Under the pieces are notes generated by a model. The model was not told where the DNA came from and did no database searches. It saw only the letters and a list, made by a program, of their open reading frames with translations. This document shows, piece after piece, positions 36,900 to 49,200 of a stretch of DNA of 64,000 nt. Source of the DNA: Owenia fusiformis (lineage: Eukaryota; Annelida; Polychaeta; Sabellida; Oweniidae); contig CAIIXF020000012.1 of the NCBI GenBank assembly GCA_903813345.2, forward strand, positions 7,773,615-7,837,614, read 5' to 3'. Positions within the stretch are counted from its first letter, which is position 1; every line of letters starts with the position of its first letter. A program made the translations under genes and the position numbers.

Positions 36900-37131
36900 A
36901 TAAAACAAGCAAGAAATGTGAATTAGATACTTTCTTCAGTAATACGAATATTAGACATCACATTTTCATAAAAAAGTTGCGATTGTGATCTCATGTGACT
37001 ATAGTTACCATAACTCTTCCCGCATTTTTTCTGAAACTTTACTATTTTAGTTGCAATAGTAAAATTTGTGAAAATGTGAATTAAAATTGATAAAATACCA
37101 GTACCAGTCCTGGTACTTTTGGAACACCCTG
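36900..37131. mobile_element. One-ended mariner-type MITE remnant
   Basis: The right end (complement CAGGGTGTTCCAAAAGTACC) is followed by TA at 37132-37133. It is preceded by a small GTACCAGTCCTGGTAC palindrome. No left terminus was found, so the start is approximate. Confidence 0.45.
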
Positions 37132-39553
37132 TATGTTTAAGGAAATCTAAACACTTGTGGTCAAATAGTTCAGAAGACGACAGTGATGTATTATATCGAT
37201 GATTATGTCGCAATATCCAACTTGGGGAAAAATAAGTTCAGCAGCAGCCACAGTTAGCTGACGACGGCAGTTCATTTCTCAAAACGTAAGAAGACTCAAT
37301 TTTCAAAAAACTACATATAATTTTAGCATTATGTAATTCTAATATAAAAAACGGTTCGTTGATACCATTTACATCACCAATATTGGAGAAATAATTCCAA
37401 ATGTTAGCTGAGAAACCTAAAACATACATTCAACATTTATTTCAAATAATGTTCTGTAGCATTATGTACCCCAAGTTGTAAAAAAACAGTTTTTACAAAT
37501 CTTTGACCCCTCTTAAATGTCACTGGGGCTTTTAATTATACACAACAATTTTTATAATGATAATGGTACCATAAACATGTAAAATTGTTATCAAAGTCTT
37601 CTAAATACTTACAATGTTAAGGTGTCCTATTTTGGCAAAATTACCATTTATTGATATATCCAAATGCTGTTTTTCTACTAAATTATGTCGTGTGTGTTGT
37701 TACAAACGACATTTAATGTGTGATATTTTTGATGTCAATACAACTGGTTATCATGACCAAGATATTTATTTAAAAAAATTGTATTCACTTTGTCAAAAGA
37801 AAAATCGCTAGTTTTTTAAACTATAGATCATGATTGACAAGTACATTGCGTATAATATTTTATTTATTTATTTTTATTTCAAAGAAAAAACATGTTAAAC
37901 ATGGCAAAAAACAATTACAATACATCAGAAACAAGTCAAATTCTTTACTTCAGAGAATATTTTTAATTTATTGAGACTTTCGACTGTCTTTTTCAAAATA
38001 TAACAGCATGTATACATTTATGTGACGTCATAAACAGACAATGGAAAATTTTACAATACAATTACATGCTGAACATACATTTTACAATTTTACAATACAG
38101 TATTGGTTAAACGTTAGTCTTTAAGAAATGTTATACCATTGGCAATTGTGTATAATATAATGGTGTATAATGTAAGTGCGTAGTGCGTCAGCAGGGGCGG
38201 GTCAGATTTTCCTACCTGCGATTTCCCAAGAGCACGTTTGTAAACAATATTTTCAAAGTAAACTAACCACTATGTATTATTTACCAACATTTGCACACAT
38301 TGAAGACATGCATGATAAAAGAAACAAATCCCCATTGTAAATTTTAAAATATGTCATAGACTACCATATTCTTGTTTTCAGTCAAAACAATGTCCTGGTT
38401 TTAAGACATTTGGGTGTTAATGAGTACAGTTATCAAACACGAAATTCGAAAGTTCCGAACAATATTTTGCACATATGGCGTTTGTGACCAACTATGAAAC
38501 ACTTACCACAAACTAGGTTATCAAAAGTGGCGTTATTTGAAATAAAATCAGAGGTTTTTATATAGACTATACAGTATACATGTATATGGAATTCATGAAG
38601 CTGTAGTGTTCTGGGTACTTGCTCTCTTTGATAGGCAAAAGTAAGAGTAACAAAACTAAGAAGGTTTGTTGTTGGCAAGAGGGGGAGAAATCCCAGGGTT
38701 CAAAGATGACGTACAACACTTTAGAATCACACCACGTGATGCGAAAGGTATATAGTCCATGGTATAACTTCTGAATATGAAGGATCCGTAGCACACTATA
38801 GTGCAGCAACCTTTGAAGCAATATTTATGATGGTGCTTATGTCTTGATTCTTTTAAAATACCATTTGCTGAAAAAACTTCCGGCTTTTGGGTCGAAAAAT
38901 GTCTTTCATCACAAGGGGTCAAAAAACGTAAATATTTTGATTCGAACTTTTATACATTTTATAGGACACAGACCGTTATTCTAAGCATACGAACAAAAAT
39001 AGATTATCATATAATGTAAAAATATACTATAATTTTACTTTAGATGTCGGTGTTTAATTAGTGAAATTCGCAAGTGTATTTTCATATTTTGTTTGATTTT
39101 TCAAATATGAACCAAGCAGATTCAACAAAATTGTTTGAATATTTAGGTATTTTATAATTGTGAACTTAAGCATTTGTCATTTGTCATTCTAATATAAAAG
39201 TGATACATTTGTAGCATTTATCTTATTAATACCTGAGAAACAATACAAAACGTTGATACACCAATTACATAATTTTTGGGTATTGATAAGAAAAATAACC
39301 TCAAACTTATAGCTTAGAAACCTAAATCACATATTTAGAATAATTTTGTATTATTTTCTGTTGCATTGTGTACTCCAAATTGCGAAAAACTGGGATTTTA
39401 TTTTTTGGTAATTTTTTGACCTTTGTTAATGGCAGGCATAATTCAGCCTAAAAGCCGAAAGTATATTAAACGGTTATAATAAAAATTATTAGGGAACATA
39501 TGTAGGTATGTTTATGTTAGGTCAAATATCGCTGCGCTATAGTGTGCTACCAG

Positions 39554-39748
39554 CTACTTTATTAGTAGTTCAACGTCGTTAAACTCAATAACGGCGTTCT
39601 TTACTATTAGGAATTTTTTCTTGGGGCCATTATTGAGTTTAACCTCCATGCTATTCTTTCCTTTGATGCAAGTTGTGGATCTATCGAAACCACTTTTCCT
39701 CGCTAATATGACACTGATACTTAACAATAATATAAAACCACATTTCAT
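39554..39748 (-). CDS. Possible small secreted ORF (64 aa), unrecognised
   Basis: The frame starts MKCGFILLLSISVILARKSG, which looks like a signal peptide, and ends in a Lys/Asn-rich tail at a stop. The last 60 bases are part of a DNA hairpin (39578-39642), which argues against simple coding. It could be a first exon whose true donor lies inside, or a chance frame. No domain is visible. Confidence 0.2.
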   Translation of the reverse strand: MKCGFILLLSISVILARKSGFDRSTTCIKGKNSMEVKLNNGPKKKFLIVKNAVIEFNDVELLIK

Positions 39749-40873
39749 CAGGCGATTTCACATAATATTTTTGTGTTAAATGTTCATTTTTAATCGTAAA
39801 ATGAGTCTTATTCTTACCAATTTATGAGACGAATATTTCAACCGGCAATGTCTGTCTGTGCGTCGCCAAAGTAAACTTGGTCAGCGAAACGAAATTGTTC
39901 TTCAATATTGTTATTTATTATAACCATCCAGTATGACACGAATCTTTGCTTTATTCAAACAGCGCGTGTATTCACCCAAGTTTACTCTATTGTTATTTAT
40001 AAAAACTTTAAAAAGCAATACTCGCAACATTATTGATGCATTTGATTACTGGTAATTTCAGCTCAAAGAAATATAGATGTCATTGATTGTGCTAGATTGT
40101 GATTGTGTTGAATAATTGTGCCTAAATATTAAATTATGGTAATTGTTTATGGTTTTCTGCTTGCAAAAACGTACCTAGGAATACACTCAATTGTTTTTAA
40201 CTGGGATCATGTATTTTACTCAGCATACATGCTTTGTAACAATTGTTACATTTTAATAACTTCAATGTTTATCGCAAGCCTCCTACAGTATTACAATATT
40301 TTGTACTTATATATAGGATAACCGGGGTTCGTTTCGTTTTATGAACTTGTTTCGTTCAGTGTTGCTAACGGCGGTTTATTCCTGAAAGGATTTGCCATTT
40401 CGATGTTACCGGAACCAGAACAGAGTTTTCTAAACTAAGAAAAAGCCTTCTCCCAACATTTTCATAATTATACATCGATGAGGTTACAGGGGGGTATGTG
40501 ATGATTTGTATTTATTCATAAGGTATGTATGCATGCGTTGATCACATTATTTCTGTAACGATACCATCTTATTACGGTTTAATTAGTTCCGCATGTCGAA
40601 ACCTGCTGAACGATTAAATGATCGCATCAAGGGCAAAATCATCATGGAAGTTAGACCTAGCCGGGGCCATAAGACATGTCAGATAAGAAACGAGGCCCAG
40701 GCTAGGTCTAATGTTGTTGGACTACTTTATTAGATGTCCAAGAGATTTCATACCATGGACTAATATGTGTGCTACCCTTTTACCCATCGACGTTATTGTA
40801 AAATGACTAAACCTTAATGTGTATTGAAATGTCCTGCTTGAACTGAAATAAAAATCTATTAAAAAAGATGGCG

Positions 40874-41180
40874 TATGTTTACAATGTAAATCTGTATTGA
40901 GATGACTCACCGTCCTGATTGGTCAAAATCGACAAAAAATGACGGATTCAACATTTTCTAATAATGCTTCGAATAATATTATGATAATTTCTGTGTTAAC
41001 CAATATCATAGCTTGTTATTTCACATCAAGAAAGATGTACGGAATTTGCTTACATCGATTTGAACAACTCGACGCCTTGTTATATTCGAAAACTGAACTG
41101 GTGAAAATTTGCTCAAACGAATGTGGTACCCAAGAGACGTAATATGTCTGTCATCGCCAAATCTCTGGGGCTTTCCTTCC
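40874..41180. repeat. Dispersed repeat, uninterrupted copy
   Basis: About 300 bases here match two separated blocks, 52330-52493 and 55652-55800, in the same order. Shared landmarks include ACCAATATCATAGCTTGT and AAGAGACGTAATATGTCTGT. This copy therefore shows the state of that sequence without the 3.2-kb insertion. A partial related fragment lies at 38665-38715. Confidence 0.75.
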
Positions 41181-42236
41181 TCTTGTTGGGTATATCATAC
41201 GATGACGTTATTTTATTATACCTGTAGGATATGGAAATTAAAACTCAAATTTCCTCTGGTCTATTGAGATGAAACAGACTTGACCTTTTGGTCATTAAAT
41301 ACATTTGTAAATCAAAGTTGGGGAGAATATGTTGTGCTGATATTATAGGTCGTTCGGTCTCGATTTCATATAAAACCAAATTATCCAGATTCTGCTGTCT
41401 TTATCTTTGGATATTTTTACGTATGATTTGAACTCAAAGGTTTATACCATATTCGCAAACATGCTATTCATAAATAAAGATTAAAGTTACCCTCTCCATT
41501 GAAAGACTTATATTATTAGAATATTATGTATTTAACTATGCTATTTCAATGTGCCATTTCACAGTTGTAACTATTCGTTCGTTTTGGAAATGATGAAACT
41601 GTCCGTCCATCTTTGCGGGAACTACTTTCGAAAAAGTCATTACAAACCAAAACAATCCTTATTATTGTTTAAAATTGTATTCGATTATACATTTATTTTA
41701 AAATCGGCCAGTATATAGTATAAGAGTATTACAAAAGTTGATATATGAAACTCCAACATATGTTAAACGGAGTAAATTTCAGGAATATTTGGAATGTTTA
41801 TGTGTTTTACTTTTCCACTTTTATGTTTTGTGATCATGTGATATCTCCTTTTGGCCAGTATTTCCATTTTTATAAGATGTCCAATTTGGTTCAAACACCT
41901 GGAAAAAAGCATAGTAAACCTGATTCAAATAAGATCGCGTGGATTAAACCACAAGAGGAAAACCATAACACGGGACGTAAATTCAGAAACAGCATGGATA
42001 AGAATATATGCTTACATTTGTTCAGTATCTGGCTGAAGTATCCGTTTGTGGGGCTCGTGAACTATGAAGACATCTGGTAACACATAGAACTCATACCTTG
42101 AAATGTATGAATATTATCATTACATTTACGTGAACCATCGAAAATTAAAAGATGATAAAAATCTAAATAATGTATAATAAAATGACGGAAGAGAATAGAA
42201 ACCATTCCACAAACAAATGATATGTACAGGGTGTCA

Positions 42237-42340
42237 AATAAGTCCCGTCCCCCTCTACAGCCAAAACCAAGATATTTGGTACCAAGTGTGATATATCATT
42301 GGAAAGGTCTTCCAAAGTTACGTTGATTGGCATACATCTA
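42237..42340. mobile_element. One-ended mariner-type terminus
   Basis: CAGGGTGTCAAATAAGTCCC follows TA at 42235-42236, and the next 80 bases resemble the interior pattern of the 12822 element (for example AAAGTTACGTTGATTGGCAT). The other end was not found, so only the proximal part is annotated. Confidence 0.45.
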
Positions 42341-43237
42341 ACACATTTCGATCAATCTCACAAATTTTTAATTGTATCAATTGAGGTGACCATAGGCCTA
42401 GAAACATGGCAATTTGGCGTATTTGGCAGGATTTTAAGAATCGGGTATAAGAAAGGTCAAAGGACCAAAAGATGACTAAATATGTATATGGCAATAAATT
42501 TAACCAATTACTGGATAGAGTTAGATGTGTAGAAAATAGAGGTGCAATGAAAGTGGTGAAAACCTTTTTATGTAACAAGTGGAATGCAAAAAAAGATTAA
42601 CTTTTTGATGTTTTTCTGGGGTCATATCCTTGTCATTTTGACGGAAAAGCTGCTTAAAGATGGGCACGTTACACAAGTGATACACAATACTGATATTTTA
42701 CGACAAAATATCTTTATTGACACCAAGTAGACACCATCTATATACGAGTGTATTATAGCTACGACAGGAAAGCTGGAGATACTGGTTTGAGGTTGTGACT
42801 GGCCTTGTAACATCACATCACAAACTGTTGCTATTAGTATAGAGCCTCTCCCATACAGTAAATGTATTTGATATTAGATTTAGAATAGAATAATATCCTC
42901 TCACAAAATAGCATTGAAGATGAAATCTCTTATCACATTGAGGTATTCATTTAAGTATTGCCTTGAGAAATTTACATAATATGGCTTTAGCTTTCAGTGT
43001 ACACCAGTTAAAAGGCAGAGTGCATGACTTATTGTTTGGCCGCCCTGTAGATGATGTGCCAATGAAAAAATATATAAAAACGAACGTTTTCGTTCTTTTT
43101 AGCCATCATTGCATACTACTACTACTAAATATCCATTCTTCTACATTCATCAAGATATAAATTAAAGCTCTTTTTTAAGCAACACGGTTATTTTTTTGGA
43201 AATCACCCACGCTTAAAATCTAAATTATAAATAATAC

Positions 43238-46200
43238 CTAAATGTATGTATTGCACTATTCCTTTCGTTCAGTTTCTCCAACAGTTGAATTTTATTATCG
43301 GGCACTCCACCCTCAGTTAGGTTCGTCTCAAATGCTGGTGTAACCAATGCCTAAAAATAAACACTAGTAAAGAGAGAACCCCAGGGACACCAGAACCGTA
43401 TGATAAAAATTATGTATGAATAGACTTTTGACTGTAAAAAATAAGAATAAATATTAACATAATTTCAAGGGCTGTAAACCAAGAAGAGTTTTATCTGTGC
43501 GCGGTAGTAGATGCATGTACTCTTTACGAGATGATCCAATCCGCAGCACTACGGAATAATACTGATCGGTTCAGTAAAAAAAATGGTGACATTATTATGG
43601 AAATGAGCAGTTATATTCCGTAGTAATGTAAAAAACCGAGTGCTACGGATTGGTTCACTTGTACAAAGGTGTACACTGTATATACCGGTCGGGCTGAATT
43701 CCAGTCGCATTGGCGTATATGTCTCCTTATGAGTTGGTATGCATCCTTATTTGGAGTAAAGTCGGCATCAATCATCCAAATATGGGAAGTATGGGCGCCA
43801 TAGAGAGCAATATTTCTCATGAAGTTAACTGGATAGTGTGTCTGTAAATAAAATGGAGATTTAGATTTATATTTTTTTATCACTATCGTATTTCCGACTC
43901 TCTTATTGGTCTATAGCATACATGTATAAGAGGACGTATTCATTCACCGGCCAATCATCTGGCGTCAGTAAAAAGGCGTATTCAATATAGGCCAGGACTC
44001 AGCATGGGTTTTGAAAAGTTCAAGGGCCACTTGATAGACATAATGTTTCTGAATGATGACTTCATTTAGCATCAATTCATATATGTCTGGGTCTTTTTAG
44101 TTTGTGGACGAAGGATTCTGAGCAGTTTTACCCCTCTAGAATAATATTTCAGGGGGGTACTATATTATCATTCTATAAAATCAGTTATGCATTAACTATA
44201 GCACTGATTTATACATATTATGTTGCTAGCACTGTAGTCAAGTGTTTCCCAAAGTTATAGGGAGATATGTTGATCGGTTTTGACAAAAAAACAATTCATA
44301 GTAAAAACTAAGCATATTTTCATTCGTTTTTTAGTCTCGCCAACTTAATTGTTGCAGCTTCAGAGAAATAATTGGCACCAATACTGCTTTAAGAAGTAAT
44401 CTAAAATTATTTTTAATCTATGTGGGGAATTGTAATATAAAGAATGTAATGATACAATACTATTTGGAATTTTAAATATGGCTTTGTTGACCCCTACCCC
44501 CTAGAAATATGAGAAAGTGAAGGTGGCACAATTAGATCAGAAATTCTATAATGAGTACTAATACTTCTCCTAGTAGCATTCTAAAAATGTATGTGTGATA
44601 TATAGAGGTAATTTAATGGGAGGGATGGAATATGAATTTTATTCTGAGGGAAAATATGATATTGGCCAAGGAAAACATCATATTGACTGAGGGCAATAGC
44701 CCGAGTGTTAATATGATAGTTCTCGAGGCGAATAAAATAAATAAAATTCATATTCTACCAACATCATCAATAACCTATTTATTAAATTGTTTTTTTTTCT
44801 GAAACATAAAAATCAAGAGAAATTCCCGGGAATGGTTCTGATATAGGATCTGGTATGTGATTTAGGCTGATACAGGATCCAATTCGGGATCTGATACAGA
44901 AATCTAGCTATAATATGGGATCTTTTGAATATCAATTCTATTCCCTATTTATTTCCCAGGGAAAACATGCTATTTTGGAATAATGTTATAATTTTGTAAT
45001 GATCAACTGTTTTTTTTAAAAAAATTCTGGATGCCTTTGTTAGTCTAAAAGGTCATTTCTTCATGTTAAATTCTTGTTTTTATATTTTTCTTTTTCTAAA
45101 ATTTTATCAAGAATTTCTCTTTATAAGTCAAGGTCTTACGATTCTTATTCATTTGCATCAGTCTGCATTTGTATGCTCATTATTTCATTTAATATATCCT
45201 TAAAATTACAATAATTTACATCCCAATGATGCCTTGAAGCATGAACTCTGTCTAGTCCAGCATAGCTTACCTAGGCAGGCATATGTGCATTTTATCAGCT
45301 AAGGGATTCCTTCCAGGGGGAACAGGTAATTGCTATTGAGTCTATGCTGTCAATCTTAAAACTAAATATAGTTTAATAGGGAGTAGCCATATCAGCATCT
45401 TCTATACCCCCCCCCCTATAATCATTCAATAGGGACAATTGACGTTACACTTATTCACATAGCCTAAATGCACTGTTTACCACTGAAGGAATCCTACAGT
45501 TGATTAAATTCACATGTGACTCTAAAATACACCTTTACCCATGAAAGAATTCTCACTCGGGAAGTTCAGCTGCATCTCTGAGGATGCGTTGTAGAGCTGT
45601 AAGCTGTTTGTGCTTCCGAGGAAAATTCTTATATGATTTATTCATGAAGGGATTATATATTTTATTTGTTAACCCCCCTGTCCCACTCCGTTCATGAGTA
45701 TATACTCACTTACTCTAAAAGTACATATAGTTCATAAAGCAAACCTTTTAAAGCCATGGCAAGATTCTACAGTTGATACATTTCACCCGTTTCTCTGAGG
45801 GTTAAGAAACTGTATAATGTTTGTTGTCATGTTTGGAACTGTAAACAGTTTTTGCTCCCAAGAAAAAGGATAGGTATCGATATGGTGAACTGAATTCAAC
45901 AATGTTTTTCTCTTAAACCAATTATTGAAAACATTCTGTAAAAAACACGGTCCTTTATGTGATTTTGACCGATTGGCAACAATTTAATGCAAAAATTATT
46001 TATATATATTTTATATAACTGTTTTTGTTAACATTTTTTGTTTTTTAGTGCAATTGTTTTTTGTTCCTTTCTACCAATTCTTGAGAATGAAATGAAATGT
46101 CTCTCTGAACCTTGTTGGAACAAAATAGCATATACAACATTTTCTTAGACCTCTCAATATTATAGTTATACAAAGGAAATTTTGGTTGATTTTACAATAA

Positions 46201-49200
46201 GTATGCAAAAATAGATAAAAATTAAGTCCAACCTTTAATTTCATTAACAAGATACTTTTTTAATATCAACCAAACCTTCCTTTGTACGATTGCAATATTG
46301 AGAGACCTACACACGTTGTGTTTATGTCGTTTTGTTCCAATGAGGTTCGGAAAGATGTTTCATTTCATTCATGATACCAAGATGTTTCATTCATTAAGAT
46401 ACCAAGAACAAAAGAAGTGTCTCATTTGTTATCTAAAACAATATAGAGAAAAGTATATAAATATATTTCAAATTATAGTGTTACCATCCAAAAGATAACC
46501 ATTAAATTGACGATGTGTAAAATGTTCAGAATGTTTTGATGACTGGTTTAAGAGAAACGTGTATTCAAAAAGTTCACCATATAGATACCACTCCTTTGAA
46601 GATGACTTAACCCCCTTCTGCTCCACTTTATCCATGAGCAAAAGGAGAAAGACAGAAACGATTGTTCAGAAGTATTTCTTATAATATTCCTTTTATATCT
46701 AAAAATGATTCTACAATAGATAAAGTTTGCATGTACCTCTGACTCTGAAGAAACTCTGAATGACTCCCCCTCCCCCCATTTCATTCAATTAATAAGGGAG
46801 AAGGACTGGACTTTTCTCACTTATTCCAAATTTATTTCTTCAAATATCCCCTTTACCCATGTGTAGTTGAGCATAATTCAAGGGTTTGCGTGAGACCCCC
46901 ACATGGGAAGTGGTGGAGGTTTTGACAAAATAAAGATTGAGCTGTCAAACTCAAATCATAGGAGTAACCTATATTGAGTCAACTTCCCCACCCTGGAAGC
47001 AATAATAGAGAGTCAAATATAGTGAAAATTCCTATTATTAACAATTAACTTTTGAAAGTCTCTACTCTCAGGACTCTTTGAATGGTGCATAATATTTGAG
47101 AATGTATAATGTTCATGTTCACTAGGAAAATTCTAATTATGTCAAACTTTACATCGTGCACTCTATATTAATAGGCATTCTTAGCATGTACATTATTTTC
47201 TTTCGGCCCATATCTTTCAACCCATGAATTCCCATCCTCTAGGTCTATATATAAACATCGAAACAGGCTTTTGACCCAAGAAATTTGTGTTTTATGACAT
47301 TTGTGAAACTTATTCTTGAAGAAAATAATATACAAGGCAGGACATGAGTAGTCATCATAGAATTTCTGATCCAATTGTGCCCCCTCCGCCTTCTTGTATT
47401 TCTAAGGGGTAGGGGTCAACAAAGCCATATTAAAAATACAAAATAGTACTTTATCATTACATTACTTACATAACATTGTCACACATGTGTGACATGTGGA
47501 TTTGCCACTCTGTGGCGTTGCTGTTTTCTAGTTGCACAATGTTTTTAAGATTTGTTCCTCTACTGTATTTGTTCTAAAATTATGTACAAGGCTGGGATTT
47601 TATCAGTGTAATGCTATTAAGGTGATTTCTGATTTATATACGGAACTAACAAATTAATATGTTATTTCATTTTTAATGCAGTTTTGATTCTCAGAAGTAT
47701 TTAATATGGTAGTTTATATGCATATATGTTTAATTGTATGGATGTTTTGAAAGCGATGCATTGAACTACTTAGGACATATATTTTTCTATCACCAGATAT
47801 TATTATCCTAATGTAACTTAGATGTTCTGGTATCTGCCTCACCATATTGTTTTAAATAATACTTTTGCATTTTTAATTATTTATTAGCCATTTTTATAGT
47901 TCTCAGCCATCAGGACTTTGTAAAGTGTATTGTAGTTTATGATTTTATGGGCTTTATTGCTCATTTTTACAATAAAGTAATGGACATACAAACATCTGTC
48001 TTGCCATTTTTGTTTCTATGTAGCTAGCAATGAGGGTATATACTACATGAAAATAAACCTATGGATCTGACAATAGTATATTTACCCAGAATTGATTTTT
48101 GCAATGCATTGCAATATACACAATAATGAAAATACAGAAATAATGAAATGATATCCCCAAATCAAGTGATCTGGATCTAAGAATGCACTGACTGAACAGA
48201 ACCGAATGTGAGTGGAAATTATTTTTTGTGCATTGGACAATGATGAAAAATACGTGAAAATACCTTATGCTTTTCAAGATCCATATCTATAGAGGATATA
48301 ATATTCCCATATCAAGAGATGTGAAAATATGCAAGTAAAGATAATCTAGGATCTTACAATACATACATTATACAAAACAGTTATTTGGAGGAATTAACTA
48401 ACCCATATACGAGGGTTGTCCCAGAAGTAATGCACTATATGCTCTAACTTTCTTTAATATACTTCAATTCAGCTGAAATTTTGTGTATATAACAATTGAA
48501 GCTTTATATATACTATCCTGAAGTTTCAGCATCAAACATTAGTATTAAGTCTTAATATGGTTGCTATAGCAGCATGGGGGTAGGGACGGGCGGGGCAGGT
48601 ACCAATTTTTCTAATAATGAAAAGATCCAAAGTGTTATTTTATTAATATTTCTTTCTTTTAAATGCTCAAAATGTTTGGGAAATTGTTAAATTTATTCAG
48701 CATGATGTTAACCAAGTACAAATAATGACATTTAGCACTGTGATGTCATAATACAACAGTTCAATGGTCACAAATTCTAATACAGTCACGGTCAAGAAAT
48801 TGCAAAAATGGCTGCAATTCTCACCTGATAACAGAAGGACTTGCGTTTGATGGCCTAATTCCGTACTTCACTTGGACTCAAAGCCACGCAAAACTTATGC
48901 CACCATGAAAAGATTATATAAGAAGTATAAACCAGATAGAACTACAATTATGAGGTGGCAGAAGAGATTTAAAAGAGATGACTGGACCCTGAATGACAAC
49001 TCCAAACATGGGAGACAAAAACTCCACGAGTCACAGTGGAAGAAATTGCCAAGAGTGTTTGACCTGACAGGCATCAAAAGTACATAACATGCAAAGGGCA
49101 ATATTTTGAGAAAATATGAAATGGGACACTGTGCAATATACATCAATTAAATCTAAGATGTGCTCATAGTAATTTAGTATCTTATAATGTATTTTAGAGC

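Larger units (their letters stand above)
28900..43237. other. Gene-poor repeat tract between TANGO2 and the GT49 gene
   Basis: Apart from the separately listed elements, I see no exon with domain support. The last exons of the GT49 gene should lie in or beyond this tract but were not found. An open stretch at 34148-34420 (minus), another at 41745-42080 (plus), and a recurring ACGTAAATGAT/ACGTAAGTGAT motif between 31430 and 34450 are noted without interpretation. Hairpins occur near 39578-39642 and 40645-40720. A T-rich stretch at 37855-37900 resembles a LINE-type tail on the minus strand. Confidence 0.45.

Noticed and set aside
38656-38922. 88-codon minus-strand frame containing CDERHF, tested as a missing GT49 exon
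   Set aside because: The surrounding residues do not fit the GT49 C-terminal domain and there is no matching splice phase.
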